A stretch of DNA of 64,000 nt from Bacteroides fragilis NCTC 9343 (GTDB taxonomy: Bacteria; Bacteroidota; Bacteroidia; Bacteroidales; Bacteroidaceae), in NCBI RefSeq assembly GCF_000025985.1, contig NC_003228.3, positions 2,666,001-2,730,000 of the forward strand, written 5' to 3'. Each line of letters opens with the position of its first letter. The stretch's first letter is position 1. The notes beneath the pieces were generated by a model. It saw only the letters and a list, made by a program, of their open reading frames with translations. It made no database searches and was not told the origin of the DNA. Positions 28,885 to 35,793 of the stretch are shown piece after piece. A program made the translations under genes and the position numbers.

Positions 28885-29505
28885 TTAGAGACTGTTTCGT
28901 TTATCTATGTATATTCGGGTAGCATCAATCAGCATGGTGTCGAAATAACCGGTGACGATATCGGCTAATTCATTGATCCGGTTACGAATTACAGGATCAA
29001 ACCATTCGTAGGCCCGGCGGTTGCCTTCATTCTGTCGTCCGAGTGATTTGAGATTTGTATGACGGACAATACCGGTATCGATCTCGACCCCATTAATTTT
29101 TTTGAGGTAATTCCATTTAGAACCGATGAAACCTCCCTGACCTTCACCGGCACCCTTGTGAATGTAGATTCCATGTCGAGGGAAGGAGAAACCAAGACGG
29201 TTGATAATACCGTATTTGTCGGTGTAGGCCCGTGGCTCAAGTTCGCGGGCTATTCGCATACTGCGGCCGGCTATTCCGGCTCGTAATTGTCGGAACACAC
29301 TATCTTGCCACTTTTCGACGGCCTTGTTATATGCAGTCAGTCTATCAGCATCCTGAGCCATTGAAAAGCGTTCGGTTTCTGAGACGGTTTCAAGGCGGAT
29401 GAGTTTGGGTGTCGGGCTGTCAGATAACTGTTCGGATCTACGCTGGGAGGCATTATAACGTTTGATCTCAGCGCTGGAGGTACTTAATCTTTTATAGAGT
29501 CCCAT
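28885..29505 (-). CDS. Hypothetical tail-assembly protein
   Basis: The 206-residue basic protein is not recognised. It lies immediately before the tape measure gene, where tail assembly chaperones or tail-completion proteins normally sit. It has an N-terminal charged helical region and a central glycine-rich stretch (HKGAGEGQGGFIGSKW). No signal or membrane helix. Confidence 0.68.
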   Translation of the reverse strand: MGLYKRLSTSSAEIKRYNASQRRSEQLSDSPTPKLIRLETVSETERFSMAQDADRLTAYNKAVEKWQDSVFRQLRAGIAGRSMRIARELEPRAYTDKYGIINRLGFSFPRHGIYIHKGAGEGQGGFIGSKWNYLKKINGVEIDTGIVRHTNLKSLGRQNEGNRRAYEWFDPVIRNRINELADIVTGYFDTMLIDATRIYIDKRNSL

Positions 29506-29507
29506 TG

Positions 29508-29993
29508 TTAATCCTCCCAGTATGTTTGGTCAATGAAATAGGTTTCAGGTTGAGCCAAAGAGAATGTCAGTACTACACCATAGAAATTATCACCAATCGG
29601 TCCAATACCATTAAATTGAATGGTATCGTCAATGAATTCTGAAATGTCGGGGTCTTGCAGGATACAGTTCCGAATTTGTTTTGCAACAGTTTTGCATTCT
29701 TTTGCTGCCTGGTTGATTGTTTCCGGACGATCAGAAACAGTGTTCTGTGCCACAATGAAAGAGAACATGTCATTGTTATTAAGCGCATCGGATTCGTTTC
29801 GTTTTGATTCAGACTCACAGCCATCAACTGCAATCAGGATCATGCCGGATACGGATGATAGTTTATCATTAAAATTATATAAGTCCTCAAGTCCGAAAGC
29901 GGTGAAGAATCTGGGCTTTTCGGGTGTGTGGGCAATAGGCTTTAAGCGGATGGCAAGTGTTTTGCCATATTCAAAGTGGTTGTATATCTCCAT
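29508..29993 (-). CDS. Hypothetical tail-region protein
   Basis: The 161-residue acidic protein is not recognised. It forms an operon with the following gene (gap of two bases) at the start of the tail module, just past a terminator hairpin. Its beta-alpha pattern and position are compatible with a tail terminator or neck protein, which is only an inference. Confidence 0.68.
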   Translation of the reverse strand: MEIYNHFEYGKTLAIRLKPIAHTPEKPRFFTAFGLEDLYNFNDKLSSVSGMILIAVDGCESESKRNESDALNNNDMFSFIVAQNTVSDRPETINQAAKECKTVAKQIRNCILQDPDISEFIDDTIQFNGIGPIGDNFYGVVLTFSLAQPETYFIDQTYWED

Positions 29994-30020
29994 AAAAGTC
30001 AGGGGTTAGGTTATGGAGAC

Positions 30021-30046
30021 AAAAATAGCCCGCGGAGAGCGGGCTA
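30021..30046 (-). terminator. Leftward rho-independent terminator
   Basis: On the minus strand TAGCCCGC-TCTCC-GCGGGCTA is followed by TTTTTG. It separates the small-gene block (30.06-30.75 kb) from the tail module, so the tail genes may need antitermination or read-through. Confidence 0.85.
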
Positions 30047-30057
30047 TAAAGGACAGG

Positions 30058-30189
30058 TCAGGAGAACCAGAGCGTTAAGAGGATGATACCGGCGATAATG
30101 GATATACTTTTACCAGTTGCATTCCTACTTCTTCTTACAATAGCGGTCTCGACAGTGACAAAACCTATAATAATACAAAAGTCTATCAT
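30058..30189 (-). CDS. Small membrane protein (43 aa)
   Basis: Starts MIDFCIIIGFVTVETAIV and ends SIIAGIILLTLWFS: two hydrophobic stretches separated by RRSRNATGK, giving a hairpin topology like small class II holins. It is too short for confident assignment. It lies 10 bases downstream of the next small gene and just ahead of the terminator. Confidence 0.5.
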   Translation of the reverse strand: MIDFCIIIGFVTVETAIVRRSRNATGKSISIIAGIILLTLWFS

Positions 30190-30199
30190 AGTTCTTCTC

Positions 30200-30322
30200 T
30201 TATTCGGGTAATAAAATCCGAATTAACTCACGAAGCTGCATTGCTGCACGTTCTTTTTCTATCGGTGATGTGCCTTCGGATAATAGGATATCGACGAGGG
30301 CTAATGCTTTCTCCTTATTCAT
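30200..30322 (-). CDS. Small hypothetical protein (40 aa)
   Basis: Encodes MNKEKALALVDILLSEGTSP and a helical rest ending LIRILLPE. The ATG overlaps the end of the upstream 64-residue gene by eight bases, so it is likely co-translated. No function recognised. Confidence 0.5.
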   Translation of the reverse strand: MNKEKALALVDILLSEGTSPIEKERAAMQLRELIRILLPE

Positions 30323-30509
30323 GGCATTCTCCTTTCTTTTCTTTCTCAATTTGGTTAATAAGATTACGTATAGCGATTAATCTGTCATAGGAGATTTCGC
30401 AGAGCTGCTCACCATCGGCAAAAACGTTATAATAGATATTTGGTGTACTCTTTCCTTCATGAAGTACAGTGCACTTTTCGATCCAGGCTTCTTCCTTTAC
30501 TCGTCCCAT
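30315..30509 (-). CDS. Small hypothetical protein (64 aa)
   Basis: A soluble, charged protein with a short beta-like stretch (TPNIYYNVFADGEQLCEISY) and a C-terminal helix (RLIAIRNLINQIEKEKKG). It overlaps both neighbours by a few bases (13 upstream, eight downstream), which argues for a genuine operon of small genes. Function unknown. Confidence 0.6.
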   Translation of the reverse strand: MGRVKEEAWIEKCTVLHEGKSTPNIYYNVFADGEQLCEISYDRLIAIRNLINQIEKEKKGECHE

Positions 30510-30751
30510 TTCGTACCTCCTTTCTTAGCTTTGATAACACAATAAATGGCTGCAAGAATGCAGGGAGGAAAGATGAACGTAGCACAAAGGCAAGCAATGG
30601 CACTGACATAGTAAGCGTCAGAGGAGGTTTTAACTTTGCAATCGGATGGGATAAAATCATCAATTGCGGAGTTGGACTGATGGGGGATTGTGGTGTGTTC
30701 CGGTGTGCGGAACTGAGGCACGAAAAGGGTGCCAGAATCTTTTTGTTTCAT
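30497..30751 (-). CDS. Small membrane protein (84 aa)
   Basis: I choose the ATG at 30751 (MKQKDSGTLFVPQF) rather than 30964, because the longer version runs through repeated noncoding-looking sequence. A hydrophobic hairpin near the C-terminus (YYVSAIACLCATFIFPP then ILAAIYCVI) is followed by KAKKGG. This layout resembles TM2-like or CD225-like small membrane proteins. The start codon lies immediately behind one copy of a 16-base repeat. Confidence 0.6.
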   Translation of the reverse strand: MKQKDSGTLFVPQFRTPEHTTIPHQSNSAIDDFIPSDCKVKTSSDAYYVSAIACLCATFIFPPCILAAIYCVIKAKKGGTKWDE

Positions 30752-31009
30752 ACGATAGGTTTTTAGCATTTTAGTTGAGAACCGCCCAACCAACGGAAGT
30801 GCAAAAACGGCTGCACTTTCCCGTTTCGCTAAAAACCTACCGTAGTTCACTCCGAAGAGACTAAAGTAATGGGAAAGGCAGCCGCCAATATTTAAACGAC
30901 ATTTTACTGATACCAATAAAATGATGAATATGGGCATAAAAAAAGCCCATCTATTTATGAGCATTATCCGTTGCTCTTCGTTCGTGATACCTCACGATAG
31001 GTTTTTAGC
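30752..31009. repeat. 16-bp direct repeat pair with an inverted partial copy between
   Basis: ACGATAGGTTTTTAGC occurs at 30752-30767 and 30994-31009; the reverse form GCTAAAAACCTAC is at 30828-30840. A 7-bp hairpin AAGTGCA/TGCACTT lies at about 30798-30819. The roughly 330-bp stretch 30752-31084 otherwise has no gene I would accept. Confidence 0.85.
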
Positions 31010-31084
31010 TTTTGCAAAGATGGGAATAATATTTGAAAGTGCAAAAATATGATATAAATATTATCTTATCAGTCCGGCATTTAT

Positions 31085-31435
31085 TCACTTTTCTCTTTCT
31101 TGGATGAACTTATTTACCAATTCAAAATCTAACTCAAGTCCAAGGGTTTCCAAGTATGGTTTATATTTTCTTTTCAATGTAGATTGCTGTGCTGAATTAT
31201 TCCCATTGTAGCAGAATGCTGCGATAAATTCAGGTTCTTTACTAATCGCCTTATACAATATTTTTTTTGCCTTGTCCGTTTCTCCCAAGGATATATACAT
31301 GGCAAACATACCAGGTAAATTGTCATTGGTAACAATCTCTTTTTTGATTCTGGAAACATTTCGACATAAAACGAAGAAAAAAATCAGTGTAATAATCTCA
31401 ACTACAGCTGAAGCAATTGCTATATCTAAGCCCAT
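31085..31435 (-). CDS. Membrane-anchored hypothetical protein
   Basis: The 116-residue protein has one N-terminal membrane helix (IAIASAVVEIITLIFFFVL) followed by a basic segment and a soluble helical domain that resembles a single TPR-like unit (ETDKAKKILYKAISKEPEF). With the positive residues after the helix, the soluble part is probably cytoplasmic. It sits in the cargo zone of the prophage. Function unknown. Confidence 0.65.
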   Translation of the reverse strand: MGLDIAIASAVVEIITLIFFFVLCRNVSRIKKEIVTNDNLPGMFAMYISLGETDKAKKILYKAISKEPEFIAAFCYNGNNSAQQSTLKRKYKPYLETLGLELDFELVNKFIQEREK

Positions 31436-31698
31436 AATTAAATAATTTAAAGTATTAAAATGATTTTAATTTGTTACGATAACAAAGATAAGCTTTTTTT
31501 GCATATAAGCAACTGGGTGTTATGAAATAGAAATAAATTCTATTTCATTGTTTGTTCTTAGTATTTCAATAGCGTTTTGCAGTAAGTTTATAATGATAGA
31601 TTTCACTTGAACAGGATATATACCAACAAGCCTTAAGATATGGACTATTTAAAGATACCTATTATGAGTGTAAAGAACGTATAAATTTTTTAGTTACG
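31436..31698. other. AT-rich gap with a perfect inverted repeat
   Basis: No gene is seen. TGAAATAGAA-ATAAA-TTCTATTTCA at 31523-31547 is a 10-bp perfect palindrome. Near the right end AAATTTTTTAGTTA occurs twice, 18 bases apart, next to the stop codon of the metallopeptidase-like gene. Confidence 0.6.
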
Positions 31699-32265
31699 TT
31701 AAAATTTTTTAGTTAGTTCATCTAATAAAGTATGGTCTATCTTAGGACATATATTTAGTAATATCTCTTTGCTGATAAAAGAAATGTCAGGTTCTATTAT
31801 TCTTGCTTTTTTAATCAACTCAGAATCATAGTTTAGTAATTTAGAACAAAATTCATAAGGCTTTTGATACTGAAGATTATCAATATTGTAATAAATTTTA
31901 CGTTTACGTGTATAATACATAGAAAAATAGGTAGCCAGTCCTTCTTCTAAAATAGTAGTCTTTTTCTTTGGATTGGGACATAAGCAATGTATCGCTTCAT
32001 GAGCTACCTGAAATATTGCCCTTTCCATATTGTTGCTGCAATCTTCGGTGACCTGTATTATGACATGATTACAATCGTTTGGATACCATATTTGTGGTTG
32101 TTTTATATTAGCTAACTCAATACCAAGTATTGTATATCTTTTATCTCGTTCACCAAATAGGGCTTCAGCTTCGTTAAGCATATCGCCTAAACGAGAAACA
32201 ATTGTCCATGTATATCCATCATTTGATGGTAAAGGACCACAAGAGAAAATATTATTATCTATCAT
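31699..32265 (-). CDS. Putative zinc metallopeptidase (HExxH ... EEGLA)
   Basis: The 188-residue protein contains VAHEAIHCLC (His89-Glu90-x-x-His93) and, 14 residues later, EEGLATYFS, whose glutamate could be the third zinc ligand of a gluzincin-type site. No signal peptide is present, so it would act in the cytoplasm. It is flanked by AT-rich DNA, small membrane proteins and a large palindrome in a block that does not belong to the virion modules, so it reads as lysogenic cargo such as a superinfection or defence factor. That role is inference. Confidence 0.68.
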   Translation of the reverse strand: MIDNNIFSCGPLPSNDGYTWTIVSRLGDMLNEAEALFGERDKRYTILGIELANIKQPQIWYPNDCNHVIIQVTEDCSNNMERAIFQVAHEAIHCLCPNPKKKTTILEEGLATYFSMYYTRKRKIYYNIDNLQYQKPYEFCSKLLNYDSELIKKARIIEPDISFISKEILLNICPKIDHTLLDELTKKF

Positions 32266-32344
32266 ATGAAAAGAGATTCATATTTATAATTAATTTAGTT
32301 TCTGCTAAATTACAAAATAATTTAAAGGCGGCAAAAGAAAATAA

Positions 32345-32352
32345 TAATTTTG
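32345..32352 (+). promoter_or_regulatory. Putative plus-strand promoter -7 box
   Basis: TAATTTTG fits TAnnTTTG and lies 25 bases before the ATG of the small plus-strand ORF at 32378. Confidence 0.45.
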
Positions 32353-32377
32353 TATATTAGCATGAAAATGAAAGAAT

Positions 32378-32509
32378 ATGAATCAGGAACAGGAAATAAA
32401 AGATATACAACGACGTTTAAAATCACTTGAGATAAGGTGGTGGCTGTTAATTATTTCTATATTACTGATTAGCATAGGATTGATACTAATGCGATTAAAG
32501 TACCTATAA
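32378..32509 (+). CDS. Small single-span membrane protein (43 aa)
   Basis: Begins MNQEQEIKDIQRRLKSLEIR, a charged amphipathic helix, followed by a hydrophobic span (WWLLIISILLISIGLILM) and a short basic end. A promoter-like box is upstream. The last 41 bases overlap the convergent gene at 32469, also with a C-terminal hydrophobic span. The pairing of small membrane proteins on opposite strands is curious; function unknown. Confidence 0.5.
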   Translation: MNQEQEIKDIQRRLKSLEIRWWLLIISILLISIGLILMRLKYL

Positions 32510-32807
32510 TGCCGGCAATGGCTCCTGCTATCTCTAATTTTTCTTTTGTAGTGTATCTTTTTAAATGGCCTTTAGTAGTATAAAATTTCTCTCCTTTATC
32601 TGTCATTTGTATCCAATATTGATCATTTCCTAAATAACAGATATAACCTGCTTGAATTAGGATAGGGATTATTTGTTCTATTTCGATCTCTGAATACCCC
32701 AGACTTTGGAGGTGATAGTAATAATCATCGGTGAAAGTACTAACAGATTTTTTTGATTTTAAGTAGGATAGTAAAGATTGAGTTATCTCTTTTTGCGATA
32801 TGGTCAT
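32469..32807 (-). CDS. Winged-helix-like protein with C-terminal membrane anchor
   Basis: I place the start at 32807 (MTISQKEITQSLLSYLKSKK), just inside a large palindrome; the longer ORF to 32969 would have to be translated through the palindrome. The 112-residue product has a helical domain with a wing-like turn (GNDQYWIQMTDKGEKFYTTK) resembling a winged helix, and ends in one membrane span (GAIAGIIGTLIALVSI). Such membrane-tethered DNA-binding-like proteins occur in prophage cargo zones. Function is not established. Confidence 0.58.
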   Translation of the reverse strand: MTISQKEITQSLLSYLKSKKSVSTFTDDYYYHLQSLGYSEIEIEQIIPILIQAGYICYLGNDQYWIQMTDKGEKFYTTKGHLKRYTTKEKLEIAGAIAGIIGTLIALVSILC

Positions 32808-32818
32808 ATTATAAATAA

Positions 32819-32893
32819 TCAATTCCTTATGTCGTGTGCCAACCGGAACCACCCGGCCATCCGGTTTTACGGATGCACGACATAAGGAATTGA
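32819..32893. repeat. 75-nt near-continuous palindrome (18-bp outer stem, 7-bp inner stem)
   Basis: TCAATTCCTTATGTCGTG at 32819-32836 pairs perfectly with 32876-32893. Inside, AACCGGA (32841-32847) pairs with TCCGGTT (32860-32866). It lies between the divergent genes at 32469-32807 (minus) and 33099 (plus). It could form a cruciform in DNA or a long hairpin in RNA from either strand. Confidence 0.9.
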
Positions 32894-33043
32894 CAGCTTT
32901 TGGTTTATTTTGGCAGGGGCTAAAGTACAAAATAATCTGAAATATGAAAGAGAAATCTATGGAATACATACCATGTTTATGGTATTTTTAATGTGAATCT
33001 TAAAAAAAATAATGAAATATGTTCTTTTTTTATGGGAAAGCAA

Positions 33044-33051
33044 TAGTTTTG
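33044..33051 (+). promoter_or_regulatory. Promoter -7 box of the lipoprotein gene
   Basis: TAGTTTTG fits TAnnTTTG, 48 bases before the ATG at 33099, in a T-rich leader. Confidence 0.5.
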
Positions 33052-33098
33052 CGAAACAGTGATTTTTTATTTTATTTTTTAATTAAACCTTTTAGATT

Positions 33099-33689
33099 AT
33101 GAAAAAGAATTTATTACTCGTTTCGCTTTGGGGAATCTTATCCTGTTTTATGTTATCATCTTGCAATAATGAGAATGAAGAAAGTATGAGTTTACCTGAT
33201 TCTCAAGCGTACATCACAAAGATGAATGTCACAAATGCAGCAAATACACGCAGTACTTATAATTGTAATGAGGTACAGAATGTAAGTTTTGAGGATTTTA
33301 TATCTGGAAAATCCTATGACTTTAATTTTCTGGTCTATTCTGACAATACGTATGGAATAGATATCGACAAAGACGGAACCGTTGATGTGACGGTAACTGT
33401 GAAAGGTAATGAAATTACCGCTACTTCGAAAAATAACGAGTCTGAGACGGTGGTTGTTGGGCAAGAAGACAGCGAACGCTACACAACGTATACGTTAAAC
33501 GCTCCACAAACCAGAGTTACATATAGGCATATATCATGGTTTTCATGTGTGAAACGCCTGACTCTTAATGAAGACGTAGCAATGGGATCAGGTCTTGCAA
33601 GTATGTTCCGTAAGTATGCGTTTGGTTATGTCGCTGGAGCTGCTGCCGTTATATGCTTGAACGATAGCAACAGATGGGACGTTAGTTAA
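33099..33689 (+). CDS. Prophage-encoded lipoprotein
   Basis: The 196-residue protein has a clear lipoprotein signal (SLWGILSCFMLSSC then NNENEES), an acidic stretch after the cysteine typical of Bacteroidetes surface lipoproteins, a beta-rich middle (DIDKDGTVDVTVTVKGNEI) and a C-terminal hydrophobic/glycine region (MGSGLASMF, YVAGAAAVICL). It runs opposite to the neighbouring late genes and has its own promoter, so it is likely expressed in the lysogen. A surface change that blocks superinfection is a plausible but unproven role. Confidence 0.7.
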   Translation: MKKNLLLVSLWGILSCFMLSSCNNENEESMSLPDSQAYITKMNVTNAANTRSTYNCNEVQNVSFEDFISGKSYDFNFLVYSDNTYGIDIDKDGTVDVTVTVKGNEITATSKNNESETVVVGQEDSERYTTYTLNAPQTRVTYRHISWFSCVKRLTLNEDVAMGSGLASMFRKYAFGYVAGAAAVICLNDSNRWDVS

Positions 33690-33709
33690 GGTCTAAGAAG
33701 GAATTTGAT

Positions 33710-33892
33710 ATGACGAAAGATAGAAAAATATTAATTCTCAAAATATGCTTAATACCAATCGTCTACTTTGTAATCAGGGGGTTGTTCAAATTAGGCATTG
33801 TGCAGAAATACGATGATTTCTTTTTGTTATTGTGTGTAGCTTTGCCGTTCATATACGACATATGGGCTAAACGGAAAAAATATTTTAAATAA
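33710..33892 (+). CDS. Small membrane protein (60 aa) co-transcribed with the lipoprotein
   Basis: Two hydrophobic spans (ILILKICLIPIVYFVIRG and FFLLLCVALPFIYDIW) with basic ends. It starts 20 bases after the lipoprotein stop and is followed by a strong terminator, so the two genes form a unit. Function unknown; pairing of a lipoprotein with a small membrane protein is typical for lysogenic conversion cassettes. Confidence 0.6.
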   Translation: MTKDRKILILKICLIPIVYFVIRGLFKLGIVQKYDDFFLLLCVALPFIYDIWAKRKKYFK

Positions 33893-33903
33893 TATGTAAG
33901 AGA

Positions 33904-33940
33904 GTAGGGGTATCAATGCTGATACCCCTACTTGTTTATT
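33904..33940 (+). terminator. Terminator of the lipoprotein operon
   Basis: Perfect 12-bp stem GTAGGGGTATCA / TGATACCCCTAC with a four-base loop, followed by TTGTTTATT. Confidence 0.88.
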
Positions 33941-34097
33941 AAAAGCCGGCTACTTCATAATACTTGAAAAAGTAGTATAGAGCCACTTTGTGCCATTTGG
34001 TCAATTCCTTGTCTCCGGAAAGGATGGAAGAAACGGTACATTTGTCAATTCCGGTGTAGTTGCTCAAATGTTTATTCTTTAATCCAAGCCGTTCCAT
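33939..34097 (-). CDS. Small XRE-like helix-turn-helix protein (52 aa)
   Basis: Starts MERLGLKNKHLSNYTGIDK and continues CTVSSILSGDKELTKWHK, a compact helix-turn-helix with the SNYTGIDKCTVSSILSG recognition region. An in-frame stop lies six bases before the ATG, so no longer form exists. It follows a leftward terminator, and its own stop abuts the terminator of the plus-strand lipoprotein operon. It may regulate that operon or the adjacent operator region. Confidence 0.6.
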   Translation of the reverse strand: MERLGLKNKHLSNYTGIDKCTVSSILSGDKELTKWHKVALYYFFKYYEVAGF

Positions 34098-34117
34098 CCG
34101 TTATCGGTATTGGAAAT

Positions 34118-34150
34118 ACAAAAAGAGAGGGAGTATCGGCTTCCCTCTCT
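34118..34150 (-). terminator. Leftward terminator behind the DUF5053-like gene
   Basis: On the minus strand AGAGAGGGA and TCCCTCTCT form a 9-bp stem followed by TTTTTG. Confidence 0.85.
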
Positions 34151-34164
34151 CGGTTGTGTTAATG

Positions 34165-34587
34165 TCATTTGATGTTTAATATGGTTTCCGATAGCTTATT
34201 TTTTATATCATTAAGTGCAAACTTGAATAGTTCTAATTCATCATCGGTAAAAGCACTGGGTTTTCCGTTGACGATGTTTCCGTTAATGCGTTGAGCTAAC
34301 CAGCTCCTATCTTTTTGGAAATAGTGTTGAGCAATATATGATAAGGAAATAACGTCTCCTAAATCTCCGATCTGATTACGTACATCAATATCAGTACGTC
34401 TAATTCGCTCTCTCCGGCTTTTCATCTCTTCACGGAGGATTCTTCCTGCTTCACTACGTTCTTCAAGTGGGATGGATGCAGTCAGCTCTTTCCATATGTT
34501 ATCAAATTTGATAGCACCTTCTTTGGTACGTAAGAGGTGGAATTGATCTACAAGGCCTCTAATCTTATTTTCCGTCTGCTTATCCAT
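34165..34587 (-). CDS. DUF5053-like hypothetical protein
   Basis: The 140-residue helical protein carries a SYIAQHYFQKDRSWLAQRING segment (split here as SYIAQHYFQK and RSWLAQRING) and a following GKPSAFTDDELELFKFAL stretch that I associate with the DUF5053 family of Bacteroidetes mobile elements. The combination looks like a DNA-binding helical domain. It lies in the small operon driven by the operator-promoter at 34.9 kb. Function unknown. Confidence 0.68.
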   Translation of the reverse strand: MDKQTENKIRGLVDQFHLLRTKEGAIKFDNIWKELTASIPLEERSEAGRILREEMKSRRERIRRTDIDVRNQIGDLGDVISLSYIAQHYFQKDRSWLAQRINGNIVNGKPSAFTDDELELFKFALNDIKNKLSETILNIK

Positions 34588-34671
34588 AATGTAATATTAT
34601 TAATGTAATCTGTAATAAAGAAGATGTTGATAAGGTTGATGGTAGGGATTCATAATGAATCCCTACCTTTT

Positions 34672-34848
34672 TCATTCTTCGTTGAAGCTCTCGGCAATCA
34701 TTGTAATGGTGCTGTAGAGTTCATCGTAGAATTCCGATTCGGAATAAAGAATTCCATCTTCAAGAATTTCTTCTTCGTATCGGATGAGGAACCTCAAATG
34801 ATCAAGCATTTCCTCACGGTCATTTAGACCTTCAACCTTATCAAACAT
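34672..34848 (-). CDS. Small acidic hypothetical protein (58 aa)
   Basis: I choose ATG 34848 (MFDKVEGLNDREEMLDHLRF) because the promoter -7 box lies at 34870-34877, so an upstream start at 34908 would precede transcription. The product is very acidic and helical. It is the first gene behind a strong promoter overlapped by a palindromic operator. Confidence 0.6.
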   Translation of the reverse strand: MFDKVEGLNDREEMLDHLRFLIRYEEEILEDGILYSESEFYDELYSTITMIAESFNEE

Positions 34849-34869
34849 CTCTGTGTCATTAACACACTG

Positions 34870-34917
34870 CAAATATAATAACGATTTGTTTATTGTGCAA
34901 ATAAACAAACCGTTATT
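34870..34917 (-). promoter_or_regulatory. Promoter overlapped by a palindromic operator
   Basis: On the minus strand TTTG and TATATTTG are separated by exactly 20 bases, an ideal Bacteroides promoter. A 17-bp inverted repeat with one mismatch (AATAACGATTTGTTTAT at 34877-34893 and its partner at 34901-34917, seven-base spacer) covers the -33 element and the spacer, so a bound repressor would block the polymerase. Confidence 0.85.
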
Positions 34918-34937
34918 TTTTATGCGAGAGTGTTTTT

Positions 34938-35789
34938 TTATTTGTTCTGCATATTTTCATTCAGTTCTTGTTGTTTTCTCAGAGATTCATCCATCGTATA
35001 CAGGGCATCGATCAGGAATCCTTTTTTTATTTCGGGCTTTTTGGTCATGTCTGACTGTGCGAGGGAGTCTAAAAGACGCATTTGCGAATCAAAGACGCGA
35101 CCATTACTCTTTCCGTTTCCGGAAAAGATACGGGGAAAGCCATTGGCAAGATAGGCCAGGCTCCCTATAATGTACCAGTACATAATCATTTTCACTCTGT
35201 GGGGAAGATGGCTGAGAATGGAAGCATCTTTCTCCAGACGATTGATATTGAATGTTTTGCTTGTGTGCCATAAACAGGCCAGAGCATGGTTAATTTGTTC
35301 CGGGTCCTGATTCATGGCGTCAAGATAGTGTTGCAGGTGCATGAACTGTTCGAAGCGAATATCGAGCAGCCCATCTTCCGGACCACGGAATTTACGGAAC
35401 CGGCAAAAGAATGCCCGATAGGGATTGACAGTTAGTTCCGGGTGTACATGGTATTTCATTTCGGTATCCTTTTCGCACATCAACAGGAAGTCGAAGAGTT
35501 CGGCCAACCGATTGACTTCTTCAGGAAAAAGCAAATATTTCTTCTTGTGTGTGCGGAAAGGCACTTTATTGCCGGAAGTCCCAATGCTGATCTTTACTTG
35601 ATGGCGATAGATATCCCGATACCGGTAAACATGTGCATTGAGACAATATAGCATCATGTGTACCTTCAGTTCTTCAATGGGAATATCGCTTTGTGTAAGA
35701 TTAACCAGGTAGCTCAGTTGCTTTTCGGTGAGTTCATCCCAGCTTTCCGGAACTCGGTAACAATCATCATTTATCTGAATGGTGTGCAT
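34938..35789 (-). CDS. Hypothetical phage protein in the head-tail joining region
   Basis: The 283-residue protein is not recognised. It starts MHTIQINDDCYRVPESWDEL, has a helical centre with several His/Tyr/Arg residues, and a hydrophobic stretch (MIMYWYIIGSLAYLANGF) that is probably a buried helix rather than a true membrane span. It follows the putative connector after four bases. A neck or assembly role is inferred from order: portal, connector, this gene, then the tail module beyond the cargo zone. Confidence 0.65.
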   Translation of the reverse strand: MHTIQINDDCYRVPESWDELTEKQLSYLVNLTQSDIPIEELKVHMMLYCLNAHVYRYRDIYRHQVKISIGTSGNKVPFRTHKKKYLLFPEEVNRLAELFDFLLMCEKDTEMKYHVHPELTVNPYRAFFCRFRKFRGPEDGLLDIRFEQFMHLQHYLDAMNQDPEQINHALACLWHTSKTFNINRLEKDASILSHLPHRVKMIMYWYIIGSLAYLANGFPRIFSGNGKSNGRVFDSQMRLLDSLAQSDMTKKPEIKKGFLIDALYTMDESLRKQQELNENMQNK

Positions 35790-35793
35790 ATTG

